Below the pieces are notes generated by a model that saw only the letters and a list, made by a program, of their open reading frames with translations, searched no databases and was not told the origin of the DNA. DNA of 64,000 nucleotides from Typhlomys cinereus (lineage: Eukaryota > Chordata > Mammalia > Rodentia > Platacanthomyidae). The stretch spans positions 2,470,505 to 2,534,504 of the forward strand of contig JALPQD010000295.1 in the NCBI GenBank assembly GCA_023101885.1, read 5' to 3'. Of the stretch, positions 21,406 to 32,337 are shown one piece after another; position 1 is the stretch's first letter, and the number at the start of each line of letters is the position of its first letter. A program made the position numbers and the translations under genes.

Positions 21406-23148
21406 ACCCATAGTACATGCATAGACTGAATGTAAGTAGAACAAAACAAACAAAACAGCAAAGGTATTATGCCTATCCTCACAGCGTGGGTACTATACCA
21501 TGAAATATTCATATTAACACAGAAGCAGAGAGAAGGCTGAAAGTCCCAGAAGTGAGAAATAATGCACTGGTACTGATGGACAATGTGTGCATTATAGCTC
21601 TCTCAGGGGCAATAAATATATTGATAATGGGATTCCAAACACAGTTGTATCAACAATAAAACAGTAGAATATATATCTAGTCCAAAATTTTCACAACTCA
21701 ATGGTTCTTAACCTGGTAACTCATTTCTCATAAGATCTGCTTACCTCAAAAAATTATTTATGTGGATGCATTGATGTGTCAGAAGAGATCTTTTAAATTA
21801 TAAATAATGTGACAGATGTAAGAATTACTAAAAGGGATCTTATGATAGGTGTAACATAAATATTTATTGAATAAATAAGAAGATAAAAACAAATTTATTA
21901 TATGAGTAGCTATTTTTTCCAAACTATGATAATTGTCCACTTAGCCTTATTATATTTGAGAATTCTTGGAGTTTGTGACTTTTCCTTTTTAATGTTTCAG
22001 ACTTACAGTTTGTAAAAATAGCAGATAAAGGGAAATGGAAATCAGAGAGACAGTGTTATGTTTGGTGATAAGAAATCATTTATTTATGCATGCATCAGAA
22101 CTTTATTCATTTATTGAATAATTCAGGTAAAGTCTTCAGCTTTGTGTTGCTTATGTTCTGGTGGGTAGACAGACAAAAATACACAGATAAATATACAATA
22201 TAATGTCCACTTGAAATAAGTAAGACAAGATATTGGGAAGAGGTGTAGGTTAGGTAGGCACTGTCTTAAACAGGATTGAAAGAAATATTTCTTTGATGAG
22301 GTTACATCTGGTAACCAGATAATATGACAGAGAAAGTCACTGCAAAACATTAGGGACAAAGACATTCAAGGAATCTCATCAACGTATCCAATTTGTGGCC
22401 TGCAGAATGCTTGACTGAGGACAGCTCTGAATATAGTCCAACACAATACTGTGAATTTACTTAAATTATTTTGAAATTTCTTTTATGATTTTTTAAAATT
22501 GCAACTCAAGTTCTAAAACATAAACTTTTTAGAAGACAAGGTCATGTTGCAATATTAAAAGGTTGAATATACTTGCTAGGGTATATCAGGTAGTCACAGA
22601 GGGAGAAAGTGAATACAAGTAGGAAACTATAAACTTTAGAGTTTTCTCTTTGTCATGTTTTGTGTGATGTGGAGATACTAAGGTGACGGAGACACTCTTC
22701 TTTCAAGGAATAGCATATTCTAGAGGAAGCAGGTACTGTATGACACTATATGGGAACGATCTCCATTTGAAGGTATAAAATGTTGGAGGGAAGGTACATG
22801 GAGAGAGAGAAAAAGACCTATTTACTTGGAAGACTAAAGAAGATTTCAGAGAGGGAATGCCAGGGCACGGTGGTAAGCAGGGGGCTGTGACAGGGTCTGG
22901 CCCTCTAAGCAGGAGGAAGGTTGAAGATAAAGTTGAAAGCAAGAGGAGTGTTAACTTATCTTTTCCAACTTTGGTAAATTGGCCAGTGCTAATGAGAAGC
23001 ATGCCAGCAGATGAAGTTAGATGGCAAACTATGTCGGCTTGTCAAGTCTCCAGAATGTTAAAAAGTGAAGCAACATAAAAAGATTTGATTTTCAGCTGAG
23101 CCTCAAAGCAACCAGCTGAATGATGGGTTGATTAAGAAACGTGGAGGG
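21406..23148. other. Unassigned AT-rich sequence
   Basis: No gene is supported over about 1.7 kb. Frames of 80 codons (22123-22365, minus) and 99 codons (22703-23002, minus) have no family resemblance. A weak sense MaLR is possible but not shown. Confidence 0.4.
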
Positions 23149-23355
23149 GGACTGGTGAGCTAGCCGAGCAGACAAGGGCCCTGCTTACAAACCTAGTGAT
23201 CTGAGTTCAGTCTCTGGAAGCCCACAAGGTTAGAAATAAGTTCTGAAAGTTACCTCTACCCATGCACTATGACATTCATGTGCATGTCTTCTCATTCTTT
23301 TTCTGTTTCTTTTTCTCTCTCTCTCTCACAAACAAACAAACAAACAAACAAACAT
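23149..23355 (+). mobile_element. B3-like SINE with (AAAC)n tail (sense)
   Basis: GGACTGGTGAGCTAGCCGAG and TGATCTGAGTTCAGTCTCTG fit the A- and B-box regions of a B3-like SINE. TTACCTCTACCCATGCACTA, a CT tract and (CAAA)n at 23329-23354 form its tail. Confidence 0.7.
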
Positions 23356-23879
23356 CCTAAAAATAAACATGGAGGAAAACTAGCTTGGAGAAGAAAGCAG
23401 GAGATAGTGGGCTTTAAGCATGTACAGTTTAGGATATGCAAGAGTCATCTGATCTAAAGGTAACTAAAGGACTTATGTCTGGAGCAGAATCAAGGTTAGA
23501 GGCAAAGTGTAAACATATAGTAATAGTTGCAGGTTAAGGCTGGATGGAACAAGAAAAACAGCAATATTTAAAGCAGGAAGAAGAGATGAATTGACAGGCA
23601 GGAGTCACAAGTCCCTATCTCTCACTGTGTGCTTGACTTTTATCTAATGTCCTTTGACTGTTTAAGAATTCTACCCAGCTGTTTAAAAGGCAGTTTGATG
23701 TAGTGTCTCCATAGATATACCTGCGTAGCCTACACTTCTCCCAGGACCTATGTTCTCCCCTTTCATAGGTTCTTGCTCTAGTTCACACTAACAAGAACAC
23801 GTGTTCCCTTCTGACAAACAGGCCTTAAATCGTGTTAGAAAGCTGTTGACTGTCTCCTTAATATTCATGCCACTATTAA
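23356..23879. other. Unassigned sequence
   Basis: No gene is seen. A 45-base segment from 23631 (GCTTGACTTTTATCT...) closely matches one at 25432 inside the old L1M copy, so part of this stretch is probably the same ancient repeat. Confidence 0.4.
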
Positions 23880-25010
23880 ACAGCCAGTCATCTGTTGCCA
23901 TGGTGATTGTTACAACTTGCAGATTTCACAGATTGATGAAACCTTTGATTGCTTTTCCTTCATAGTGGCTTTCATAGAACTCTCTGGTACTGGTTAAATG
24001 ATCCAGCCAGGAAGAAGCTCTCAAACCAATTTCAGCTGTTGTTTTTGGTCCATGTCCTTTGATCCATATGTGTTGTATCTTCAGTCTTATTGTCACTTTC
24101 TAGAGGGAACTGAGAACAATGGCAAAAGCCTATACAATTTGGGGGCCTCTGAGACCACTCTGGTCAGCCACTTATCGGGAAGTGTCACATATCTGATATT
24201 TCTAGTATTGTTTAATTGCTTCTGGGTTCTAGTTGGAGCATCCCATGGCATTTTTTAATAACTAATTTTTTTAACTTATTAATATCACAGATGTTTCTTT
24301 CTGGTTGTATTCCACATTCTTAGGGTTTTTCTACTAGTTTCTGAGCTGCTTCTATAACCCTTCCCCTCATCCTCCCTAAGTATTTTTCCCTATAATTCCC
24401 TGCCTCACCCGTTTACCCGTGGTATCTTATATCTCTTCCTCTAAAGTCTTCATCCTTCCTTTTCCTCCCCTGCTTTCTCATTAATACCTTCAAGTTTTCT
24501 GTTACAGGAATTCCAAGTGAAATACTTCAGTCTGGAGTTTAATGCTAGCATCCACATATAGGAGAGAACATGTGACATTTGTCTTCTGTATCTGAGATAC
24601 CTCACTTAATATTATATTTTCTAGTTTCCTCCATTTCCCAGCTAATTCCATAATCTCATTCTTTTTGATTGCTAAATAGTATTCCATTATGTATATGTTC
24701 CATATTTTCATTATCAATTTCTCTGTTGATGGGCATATTTATTATTTTCTATTTTCTTGCTATTGTGAACAGAGCTGCAATGAACATGGATCTTCATAGT
24801 AAGATGTAGAGTCTTTTGGAAATATTCTCAGAAGTGATATAGTTGGTCATATGGTAGTTCCATTTTTAGCTTTCTGAGGAAACACCACCCTGGATTGCCA
24901 AAGTGGTTTTCAACAATTAGTGATTATTTTCTCCTTTCTCCTCATCCCTCCCAGCATTCATTGTTGTTTGTGTTTTTGACCTTAGCCAATCTGAATGGAG
25001 TAAGATGAAT
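23880..25010 (-). mobile_element. Older rodent L1, 3' UTR plus ORF2 end (antisense), copy A
   Basis: The left part (23880-24480) is a 3' UTR of a type different from the polypurine elements. It matches 46440-47150 block by block: CTCTCAAACCAATTTCAG, TTTGATCCATATGTGTTG, ACAATGGCAAAAGCCTAT, GGAAGTGTCACAT, TTAGGGTTTTTCT and GTATCTTATATCTC. The right part has antisense ORF2 landmarks: CATCCACATATAGGAGAGAA, AATAGTATTCCATTATGTAT, AGAGCTGCAATGAACATGGA and AACACCACCCTGGATTGCCA. Confidence 0.85.
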
Positions 25011-25254
25011 ATCTATAGCTTTAAAATAATTTGAAGTACATTTTATGTAACTCAACATACATAAATTTTTCAGTTCAACTTATAGTCATTGGAGAAAATA
25101 TTAATGGAATTGTTCGTATTTATTTCTTCATACTGTCTTTGAAGCCGAGTGTGTGTTTTCTACTTATTGTAATCCCAGGACTCGCCACAATTCTAGTCTT
25201 CAACACATGAACATAAAATTGTCATTTTCCTTCTAAAAAGTCAGATTATATGGA

Positions 25255-26075
25255 ATTTTAATTTTAGAACGGTTTTGGACTGACAGAAAGATTGTGTAGC
25301 ACCTGGAACTCCCAGGTTCTCTCCAGCCAGTGACTCTTCTTATTGACATCTTAACAGCAGCTGAACTGCCACAGTTAATGAACCAAAGTTTGATACATGG
25401 TCAGGAATCACACTTCACCCTTCATTAGGTTGCTTGACTTTTATCTGATGTCCTTTGACTGTTTTAGAATTCTATCTAGGGCACCACATTACATTTAGTG
25501 ATTACATCTCCTTAAACTCCTCTTGGCTATGATATTGTCTGAGACTTTTACTGTTTTTGATGATCTTAACAGATTCAAGAGAATACTGGTCATATATTAT
25601 ATAGTATTTACTCAACAGAGATTTGTCTGATGATCTCTTCATGATTAGAGTAGGGTTAAGAATTTGAAAGGGATCGACAGACATGATATACTATCAACAT
25701 AACTTGACAATGTTAAAATTAATTTTGATCACCTGATTGAGGTAAAGTTTGCTAGATTTCACAGTGTAGTTATTTTCTTCTTCTCTGTATATTACACTTT
25801 TTAGAAAGGAGGTCACTAGATGTGGTTTGTAGATGGACTGAGAGTTATGCCTCACCTCTTTGAGTACAGGGGGACTACATAAATTACTTAGAATTCTTTT
25901 GTCTGGGAGATCAATATGTTCTCCCATGTATTTACCCAGCCATTTATTTATACAAGTGCTGACTCAAGGATATTTATTTTATACTTTGAGATTTATTCAA
26001 TATCGCTTTAAGAGTCTTGCTTCTCAAATTGTCATAATTGTGACTAGAGGAAGCTTTCTGTGTTGGCTAATATAA
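25255..26075. mobile_element. Ancient mammalian L1M-type repeat
   Basis: ACCACATTACATTTAGTGAT, TCTCCTTAAACTCCTCTTGG, TTGTCTGATGATCTCTTCAT, TGATCACCTGATTGAGGTAA, GGGACTACATAAATTACTTA and CAAGGATATTTATTTTATAC occur in the order of a repeat I know from other mammals and place in L1M. Naming and orientation need a repeat search. It shows that this locus includes sequence older than rodents. Confidence 0.6.
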
Positions 26076-26447
26076 TGCATTAATATGATTCCATGGATGT
26101 GAGTTATTGACATTTTGTTTACTCTGTGATACTGTAAGGGTTTCTAGGCCTACCTTGCATATTCCCTGTGTCAACTCTTTCAGGAGTTCTGGTTCTTTAG
26201 ATAAAGATACTAGAAACCAAGATATGAAAATCATTATTTAGGAGCCAGATAGCTTGTTGCCACTGGAATGCTATTGATTTTTAGTTCTCAAAGCAAGGAA
26301 ATACATATGTCCATGGTAATTCTGGCACCTACACATATTTCTATATGAATCCATCTGTATCGATTAACACAAAGTTCAAAATTCAAAATTCAAATTCAGT
26401 TATACATGAAACTTTCTCTACTTATGAATACCTCAAGATTTACAAGT
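26076..26447. other. Unassigned sequence
   Basis: Possibly the continuation of the L1M-type repeat. No gene is seen. Confidence 0.35.
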
Positions 26448-26800
26448 AAGGGTGAGGAGATGGCTCAGTGGCTGAAGTGTTTGTCACACAAACAAGAGGA
26501 CTTGAGTTTAGATCCCCAGAATCCACAGAAAAATGTTGGGTGAGAGGCATAGCATCCTGCTCATAATTTTAGTTTTGGAAAGCAGAGATGAGAATCCCCA
26601 GAGCAAGATGGGTAGCCACGACTGATCCTAGAAACATTCTTGGGATTAAATTAGATAGCCAACCTCAAGGAATAAGGTAGAAGAATGATTAAGGATGATA
26701 TTGACATCAACCTCAGGTCTGTACATGCATGTGTACCTACAGACATGTGCATGTGCTCACATGTGACGATACATACACATATAAATAATTAACACACACA
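26448..26800 (+). mobile_element. Old B2/B4-like SINE (sense)
   Basis: GTGAGGAGATGGCTCAGTGG, a TTGTCACACAAACAAGAGG anticodon-arm-like part and TTGAGTTTAGATCCCCAGA (B box) are tRNA-like. It ends in an ACACACATA-rich tail. It is strongly diverged, with extra sequence in the body. Confidence 0.65.
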
Positions 26801-26829
26801 TAACACACACAAAGAACTATATAAAAATG

Positions 26830-27074
26830 ATTCATGGGGCTCGAGGGATGGCTTAATCAGATCCCAGATCCTATGTAAAAAACTGTAAGTGGAAATGGCA
26901 GCAGCCTGTACTTCTGGTCCCGGAAGGCAGAATCTGGAAACCCTAGAGCAAAGCAAAAAGGAGACAAAACAATCCAGGATGATTCCTGAAGTCACTTTTG
27001 GAACTCCACAGGCACAACAGTGCCTTCTGATACACACACAGACACACAGACACACACACACACACAGACACACA

Positions 27075-27112
<38 letters not shown>
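26830..27112 (+). mobile_element. B2-like SINE with long (CA)n tail (sense)
   Basis: GGGGCTCGAGGGATGGCTTA, ATCAGATCCCAGATCC, GCAGCCTGTACTTCTGGTCC, AATCCAGGATGATTCCTGAA, then CACAGA/CACACA repeats to 27112. The head has lost its anticodon-arm region relative to 4585. Open frames through the CA/GT tract are artefacts. Confidence 0.8.
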
Positions 27113-27114
<2 letters not shown>

Positions 27115-27189
27115 TTCTCATTTTGGCAATAGCACCACATTTTGTGGTTGCTTTAAAATTATTGTGCCAACTCACTGTTGTTATGATTT

Positions 27190-29273
27190 AATGTTGTTAT
27201 ATATGACATTCTAATTGGCATATTTGTGTGTATCTATTTATTATATCTCATATTATCCCATGCATGAATCCCAAGAACTAAAGAATCTGGGTCAACACTA
27301 TCATTTCAAGATTTTGATGTTTATTGCCCAAATTTATTTCAACAATTTGTGGAAATATGTATTACCAGCAATGTATGGGTGTCTATCACTTTCACTTTTG
27401 TCAACACATTACAGTATTTTTTATTATGTAGTAATAGGACTTTTGTGTGTTTATCAGTCATTTATATTATAAATGTATATATAAATATATAATATATCTT
27501 TCATTATCAACTCAAAATATGTATATTCACTTTATTTTTACCGATTTGGAGATTTTGTTTATTATATTAATGATCAGTATCTTTTGTCTTTATATATGTT
27601 ACAAATACATTGTACCTCATTATTTCAATGTTCAGTTTTCAATGTTCAGATGTTAAAAATTCCATTACCAAATGTATCAATTTTATCCTTCACAGTTTCC
27701 TAGCTACAGTTTGTAAACAAAAACTGCTTTTCAAAATTAGAGTAATGTATATGTTTTTTCAGTATTTCTATGACAAATTTTATAAATTTTTCCATTTGTA
27801 ATTTCTTTGTTGATGTATTTTATTTCATTGGGTTCTTGATGACTATCTCAGAGTCTTCCAATATTTTGTTGACAAGTCTTTCTGTTTTAGGATACTAATG
27901 TTAACATACTCGTAATTCTTCCCTATCACCAAACTCTTGCTTATTGTAACTTTAGATTTTATAGTTTTATCAATCTGCTTGGATATTTATCCTTGCATTG
28001 GTGCACATTATTTTAATTAGTGTTTTTTAGATAGCTTATTGTTAGTACATAGAAATGATCTGGCTTTTGTATATTTTATATACTGTAACCCTAATAAAAG
28101 TGTTTATTAGTTCTCATAGGTATTTTGGCTAGAGTTTTTAGGATTATTTTCTATATAGGACCACGCAGCCTTTCAAAAGGGAGTTTTATTTCTTTCTACT
28201 TTGGATGCATTCCATTTCTTTTTATAACCTAATTGTGCTGTCCAGGGCTTCTAGTACTGTTCTGAACAAAAGTGACAAGAGTGAGTATCCTTGTCTTATT
28301 CCTGATCTTAGAAGAAAAGCTTTCAGCTTTTCTCTGTGTGCATGATGTTAGCTGTGGACCCATCATAATGGGTCTTTATGATATTGAGGTATATTCCTTC
28401 CATAATTAATTAGTTAAGAGGTTTTTGCTTTTATTATGGATGGATGTTAAATTTTGAGAGGCTCTTGGCATATCTGCTGAGATGATCATAGATTTTTGTC
28501 CTTTATTCTGTGAAGGTAATGTATTAAAATTGTTTATTTACATTTTGTAGTAATCAGTTTTCCACCATTGCAACAAAGACCTAAGATAATCAATTTAGGA
28601 GAAAAAAAGGTTTAGAAGCTTTGGGATATGACTGTTGGCTTCTGTTGTTTTGGGTCTGTGGTAGCATATCTTAACAGAAGTGCATAGTGAAGCTCTAACT
28701 CATAGACAAAAAATGAAAAGGAAAGAGAAAGTGATATGAGGGTCCTAGCATCTAATTTAAGGGTACATGCCTAGTAACTTAAAGATTTCTCACTAGGCCT
28801 CCACCTCTTAAAGGTCTTTTTATCTCCTAAAGGAAGCATAGATTGGGGACCAAGCACTTGACACATGGACCTTTAGGGAACACTGAACCAAACCATGCAC
28901 ATGCATTGACCTATTCTTGATTTCCAGAGATAATTATCACTTGATAATATATGTTAATTTTAAGGTTCTGTTGAATTAAGTTTGCAAATATTTTGTCAAG
29001 AATTTTTTTCATCTGTATTTATCAAGGATGTTTACTTAATTTTTTTTCTTATAGTCTGATTTATGGTCTTATAAGATAACTTTGAAAGTTATTCCTTCTC
29101 CAGCTTTTGGAAAAGATTAACAAGGACTGGTGTTCATTCTTGAAGTGCTTGGTAGAATTCGACAGTGAAGAAATCAGGTCCTAGAATTTTCTTTCTTAAG
29201 AGGTTTCAAATTATTGATTTAATCTCTATACTTGCTTTTATTGTTTAGATTTTCTGTTTCTCCATGTAGAAGA
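27190..29273 (-). mobile_element. Ancient L1 ORF2, reverse-transcriptase region (antisense), split
   Basis: AT-rich sequence with antisense RT-region landmarks: TTTTGGCTAGAGTTTTTAGG, GACAAGAGTGAGTATCCTTG, TCTTATTCCTGATCTTAGAA, GATATTGAGGTATATTCCTT and GGCTCTTGGCATATCTGC. After the MaLR at 28544-28905 come GGTTCTGTTGAATTAAGTTT, TTATCAAGGATGTTT and TTGAAGTGCTTGGTAGAATT. All frames are broken. The part before about 27950 is less certain. Confidence 0.7.
28544..28905 (-). mobile_element. MLT1-like MaLR LTR inside old L1 (antisense)
   Basis: It has GTAATCAGTTTTCCACCATT, GCAACAAAGACCTAAGATAA, TTTGGGTCTGTGGTAGCATA, CTAGGCCTCCACCTCTTAAA, GGGGACCAAGCACTTGACAC, CATGGACCTTTAGGGAACAC and AACCAAACCATGCA. 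Read on minus this opens TGCATGGTTTGG as MLT1/THE1-type LTRs do. L1 sequence resumes on both sides, so it inserted into the L1. Confidence 0.8.
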
Positions 29274-30412
29274 TGTTAAAAACCCAAGCTTCCAATGCTG
29301 ACAACAAGTCGCAGCTCTGTGAGATGACTGAAGATCAGATAGTCCCAAGTAGAGATTGGGGAGCCTACCAGCAGGCATGAAAATCCTGTCTTCCAAGGCT
29401 GGTGGCAAGCTGCACTGGACAATCTACTTCCACAAGTGATTCCACGGTTCCAGCCATCTGACAGCTGGGTGCCTATTTTTTCCTGGCTGTCTTAACATCA
29501 AGGGGAATGAATAGAGTGCCAAATACCCTAGCTGGTGGGGAACTGACAGCAATCACAGCTCTCTAATCTCAGGCTGCTTTTGCATGGGTGCTTTAGGAAC
29601 TGGAAAGGGCTATTAAAAAACTGTCTCCTCCCCCCACCTTCTTTTCTGCTTCCCCTACAGCATCAAAGGAAGGGAGAAACAGATGGAGCAAAGAATTTAT
29701 TTGAGGACTAAGTCAGGTTTTGATGGGCTCTTACTTATACCTTCCATGGTTGACTGTTTTCTCCTTACTTGATACCTCATTTGCATGCACACACCTGAAT
29801 AATCAGGGCTCAGTTGATTTTAATATAAAGGAGCCTTCCATAGTCTAGGTTCTATTCAGCTTCAGACTCTGGGCAAGAACCTGGATCCCAAAGGAACTGT
29901 TCATCAGACTGCTCATCAAAAGAAGAAAAGAAAAAGCCTGAAAGACTCCTGCTTTCGAGACTCACTGGGAACAGGTTTGTCTGCTCTGAGGCTTCTGCCT
30001 TAAACAGGGAAACTGACTACAGTATTTGCTGCTCAGCCTTTGAAATGTGTTTCTTCGGTCTCTCAGACTTGTGGCTTCAGGCAAGCCTAACTTCTTAATT
30101 TCTAAGACTCTACCTGCTGCAGTCAGGAGACTCTTTCCTATCTCTGCCCCTGAGAATAGATATTGTCCATGTAGAAAGTTAATTTCTACTACAGGGACTC
30201 ACTGCCCTCTGAGGGCTGTTGCTTCTGACTGCTCTCAGTTGGTATCCTTGGCTGAAGACCATAGAGCTATAACACTACTCAGAGCTCTGACACTTGTGGC
30301 TAGCTCTCAGCTGACATCCTGCTGCTGCTGAGGATTCGAGTCTCTAACTGCTCCGTGTGAGTTGTCACTCTTTTGTGGTGACTTATTTTTCTAATTAAAA
30401 TTGTTACTTCCA
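29274..30412 (+). mobile_element. Putative endogenous retroviral LTR
   Basis: The segment starts TGTTAAAAACCC, directly after L1 sequence, and can end at CTTCCA (30412). It has a TATA-like TAATATAAAGG at 29821 with CCTTCCATAG... downstream, and an AATTAAA poly(A)-like signal at 30393, the layout of a U3-R-U5 LTR of about 1.1 kb. It is not L1 or SINE and is richer in GC than its surroundings. I see no clear target-site duplication or primer-binding site, so the call rests on composition and boundaries. The 94-codon frame at 30047-30331 has no recognised product. Confidence 0.35.
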
Positions 30413-30768
30413 TGTGGCAAATTAAAGTTCACCTTCTCCACCCTTTGTCCACTCATTTTTGAAGGGAGGGCAAGACAAGAACCTGATAGGAAAATTGACT
30501 GTCTCAATTGAATCAACCGGAAATCAAAGACTTTAGAAGAATGAGATAAATGACTTTTCCTTGCTTCTTTTGTTTTGGAGCCTTTATGTTGTACTTGGTG
30601 AAACACTGAGAATCTGTCAGTCTGTTAAATCTCAGAAGTCGGGTTTGCTTGATCCATTCCTCCCTGTCGTTGGTGCTAGGCATGTTGGTCAGATTGGATT
30701 CTCCTAATACACCTTTAGCTATAACCCATAAAATCTGTGAGTCATTTTTCTAGCTAGGTTGCTTCCTC
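30413..30768. other. Unassigned; possible ERV internal remnant
   Basis: It follows the putative LTR. AGATTGGATTCTCCTAATAC, ACCTTTAGCTATAACCCATA and AAAATC show loose similarity to 47555-47600, so both could come from one dispersed element. No retroviral motif is visible in translation. Confidence 0.25.
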
Positions 30769-30786
30769 AGAAATATTTCAGGTCTT

Positions 30787-31078
30787 GGGGCTGGAGAGGT
30801 GGCTCAGGGGTTAAGCCTTTGCCTTGCAGGCAGAAGGTCCTGAGTTCGGATCCTAGACCCAAGGCAGAAGAGCCGGGGGGGGGGGCGGCTTGCGTTTCTG
30901 GTCCTGGTAGGGCCGAGCCTGTGAATCCTGGGGCAGAGTAAACAAGGAGGAGGTGGAGGTGTCCATGGTGGTTCCGGAATTCGTCCGTGGTTCTACACAC
31001 ACACACACACACACATACACACACACACACACATACACACACATGCACACACACACAATTGAATAAATAATAAAAAAA
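30787..31078 (+). mobile_element. Young B2-like SINE with (CA)n tail and intact 18-bp TSD
   Basis: Full-length copy of the 4585 family: GGGGCTGGAGAGGTGGCTCA, CTTGCAGGCAGAAGGTCC, AGTTCGGATCC (B box), GCGTTTCTGGTCCTGGTAGG. After the B box the usual CATGTATAGACGCC part is replaced by AAGGCAGAAGAGCC and a G run at 30875-30884. It is flanked by AGAAATATTTCAGGTCTT at 30769-30786 and 31079-31096, identical on both sides, so it is young. Confidence 0.95.
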
Positions 31079-31268
31079 AGAAATATTTCAGGTCTTGAAG
31101 CACCTGAAGATTTCTGGCAGGAGCAATATTTGGTCTTTATTAGAAAATTTCTTAACCAAACCTGGTCGTTGACTGCCCAATGGATTCAGGTAGAGAATCA
31201 ACACTTTATTTTGAGATGGGGTTCTATATTCAAACTCAGATTTTACCAGCTAATCCTTCTTCTAAGCT

Positions 31269-31333
31269 GGAATTCTAGGCAATGCCACTGAGTCCTTACA
31301 CCTCATCAGAGAGGAGGAACCAGAGGGAAGTTT
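31269..31333 (+). mobile_element. Older L1 3' UTR, left half (sense)
   Basis: GGCAATGCCACTGAGTCC, then a CCTCATCAGAGAGGAGG block, then CCAGAGGGAAG. These equal the 3' UTR segment just upstream of the polypurine tract in the copies at 958 and 48762. The copy is interrupted at 31333 by the antisense full-length L1 and resumes at 37426. Confidence 0.85.
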
Positions 31334-32337
31334 TTTTTAATTAAGAATGTAATTATACATTTAAAAATTTTTTTACCAGTTCCCTCCCTCCCCCCTCCTC
31401 CCCCCGAACCCCCTCTTCTCCCTCCTCTCCCTCCCCATCCCCCAGTGCCTCCCCCCCAATTCCCAGAGAGTCCTTTATTGTGTACGCCTGACTCTCCACT
31501 GGGTCCTCCTCTCCGATGACATATAAGGACCCAGTGGCATTTCCATAAGCCCTTTCTCTTGTTCCCCTTAAGCATAGGAGCACTACTATGGCTGTCAATC
31601 CCTTGCCTCCAGGGATCTCAGTGCCCTTAACAGATGCTAGACTTTATGAGGGCAACAGTGCGCTGGACATTGCACAGGGCATGCAAAGTCCCATTATGAT
31701 TGCTTTGGCCCCAACTATTGTTGAGAATCTTGCAAATCGTTGTTCCTCCCATCCTTTTGCTCTTTCAATCTTACCGCCCCCTCTTCCACAAATGTCCCTG
31801 AGCTCCAGGATGGGGAGAGACTAAGCTGGCCTAGTTCTATGTGATTGATATAGAGTCTCTGAAGTTCTGGATTGTGGTTTGTTGATTTTCTTTTGCAGTT
31901 TTGCTGCTCCTGCAATGCCCTTCACTCCATTCTGCTGGGCACTGTATGTCACCCTCTGGCCAGAGACAAAAAGCTGTTAAACTGGAGTCTTGTTATAATA
32001 GCACATTCAAGGGTAGATGTAATAAAAGTAGGAAACCTCAGTGAGGGAGGGGTCCCTCACCCATTTGCAAAATGATTACTTTTTATTTGCTAGACTATAT
32101 GCCCTCCCCTTCTGGTGAGATCAGGAAAGAACGTCTGTGAACTTAACCAGGTTTCTCATTAAGTAAGTACTTGCAGACCTTGATGGAGGCCTATTTTCTC
32201 TGCTGTAACATGGTCCCCTCTCTCCTTGTTTCTGGTGTGGCCCTCCTACCCCATCTCTCTTGTTCATAATCCTTGCAATTACTGTGTTACATAGGTTTAC
32301 TTTTGAGTGTCTCAATGTGGGCTGGGTGAGTTTGGTA

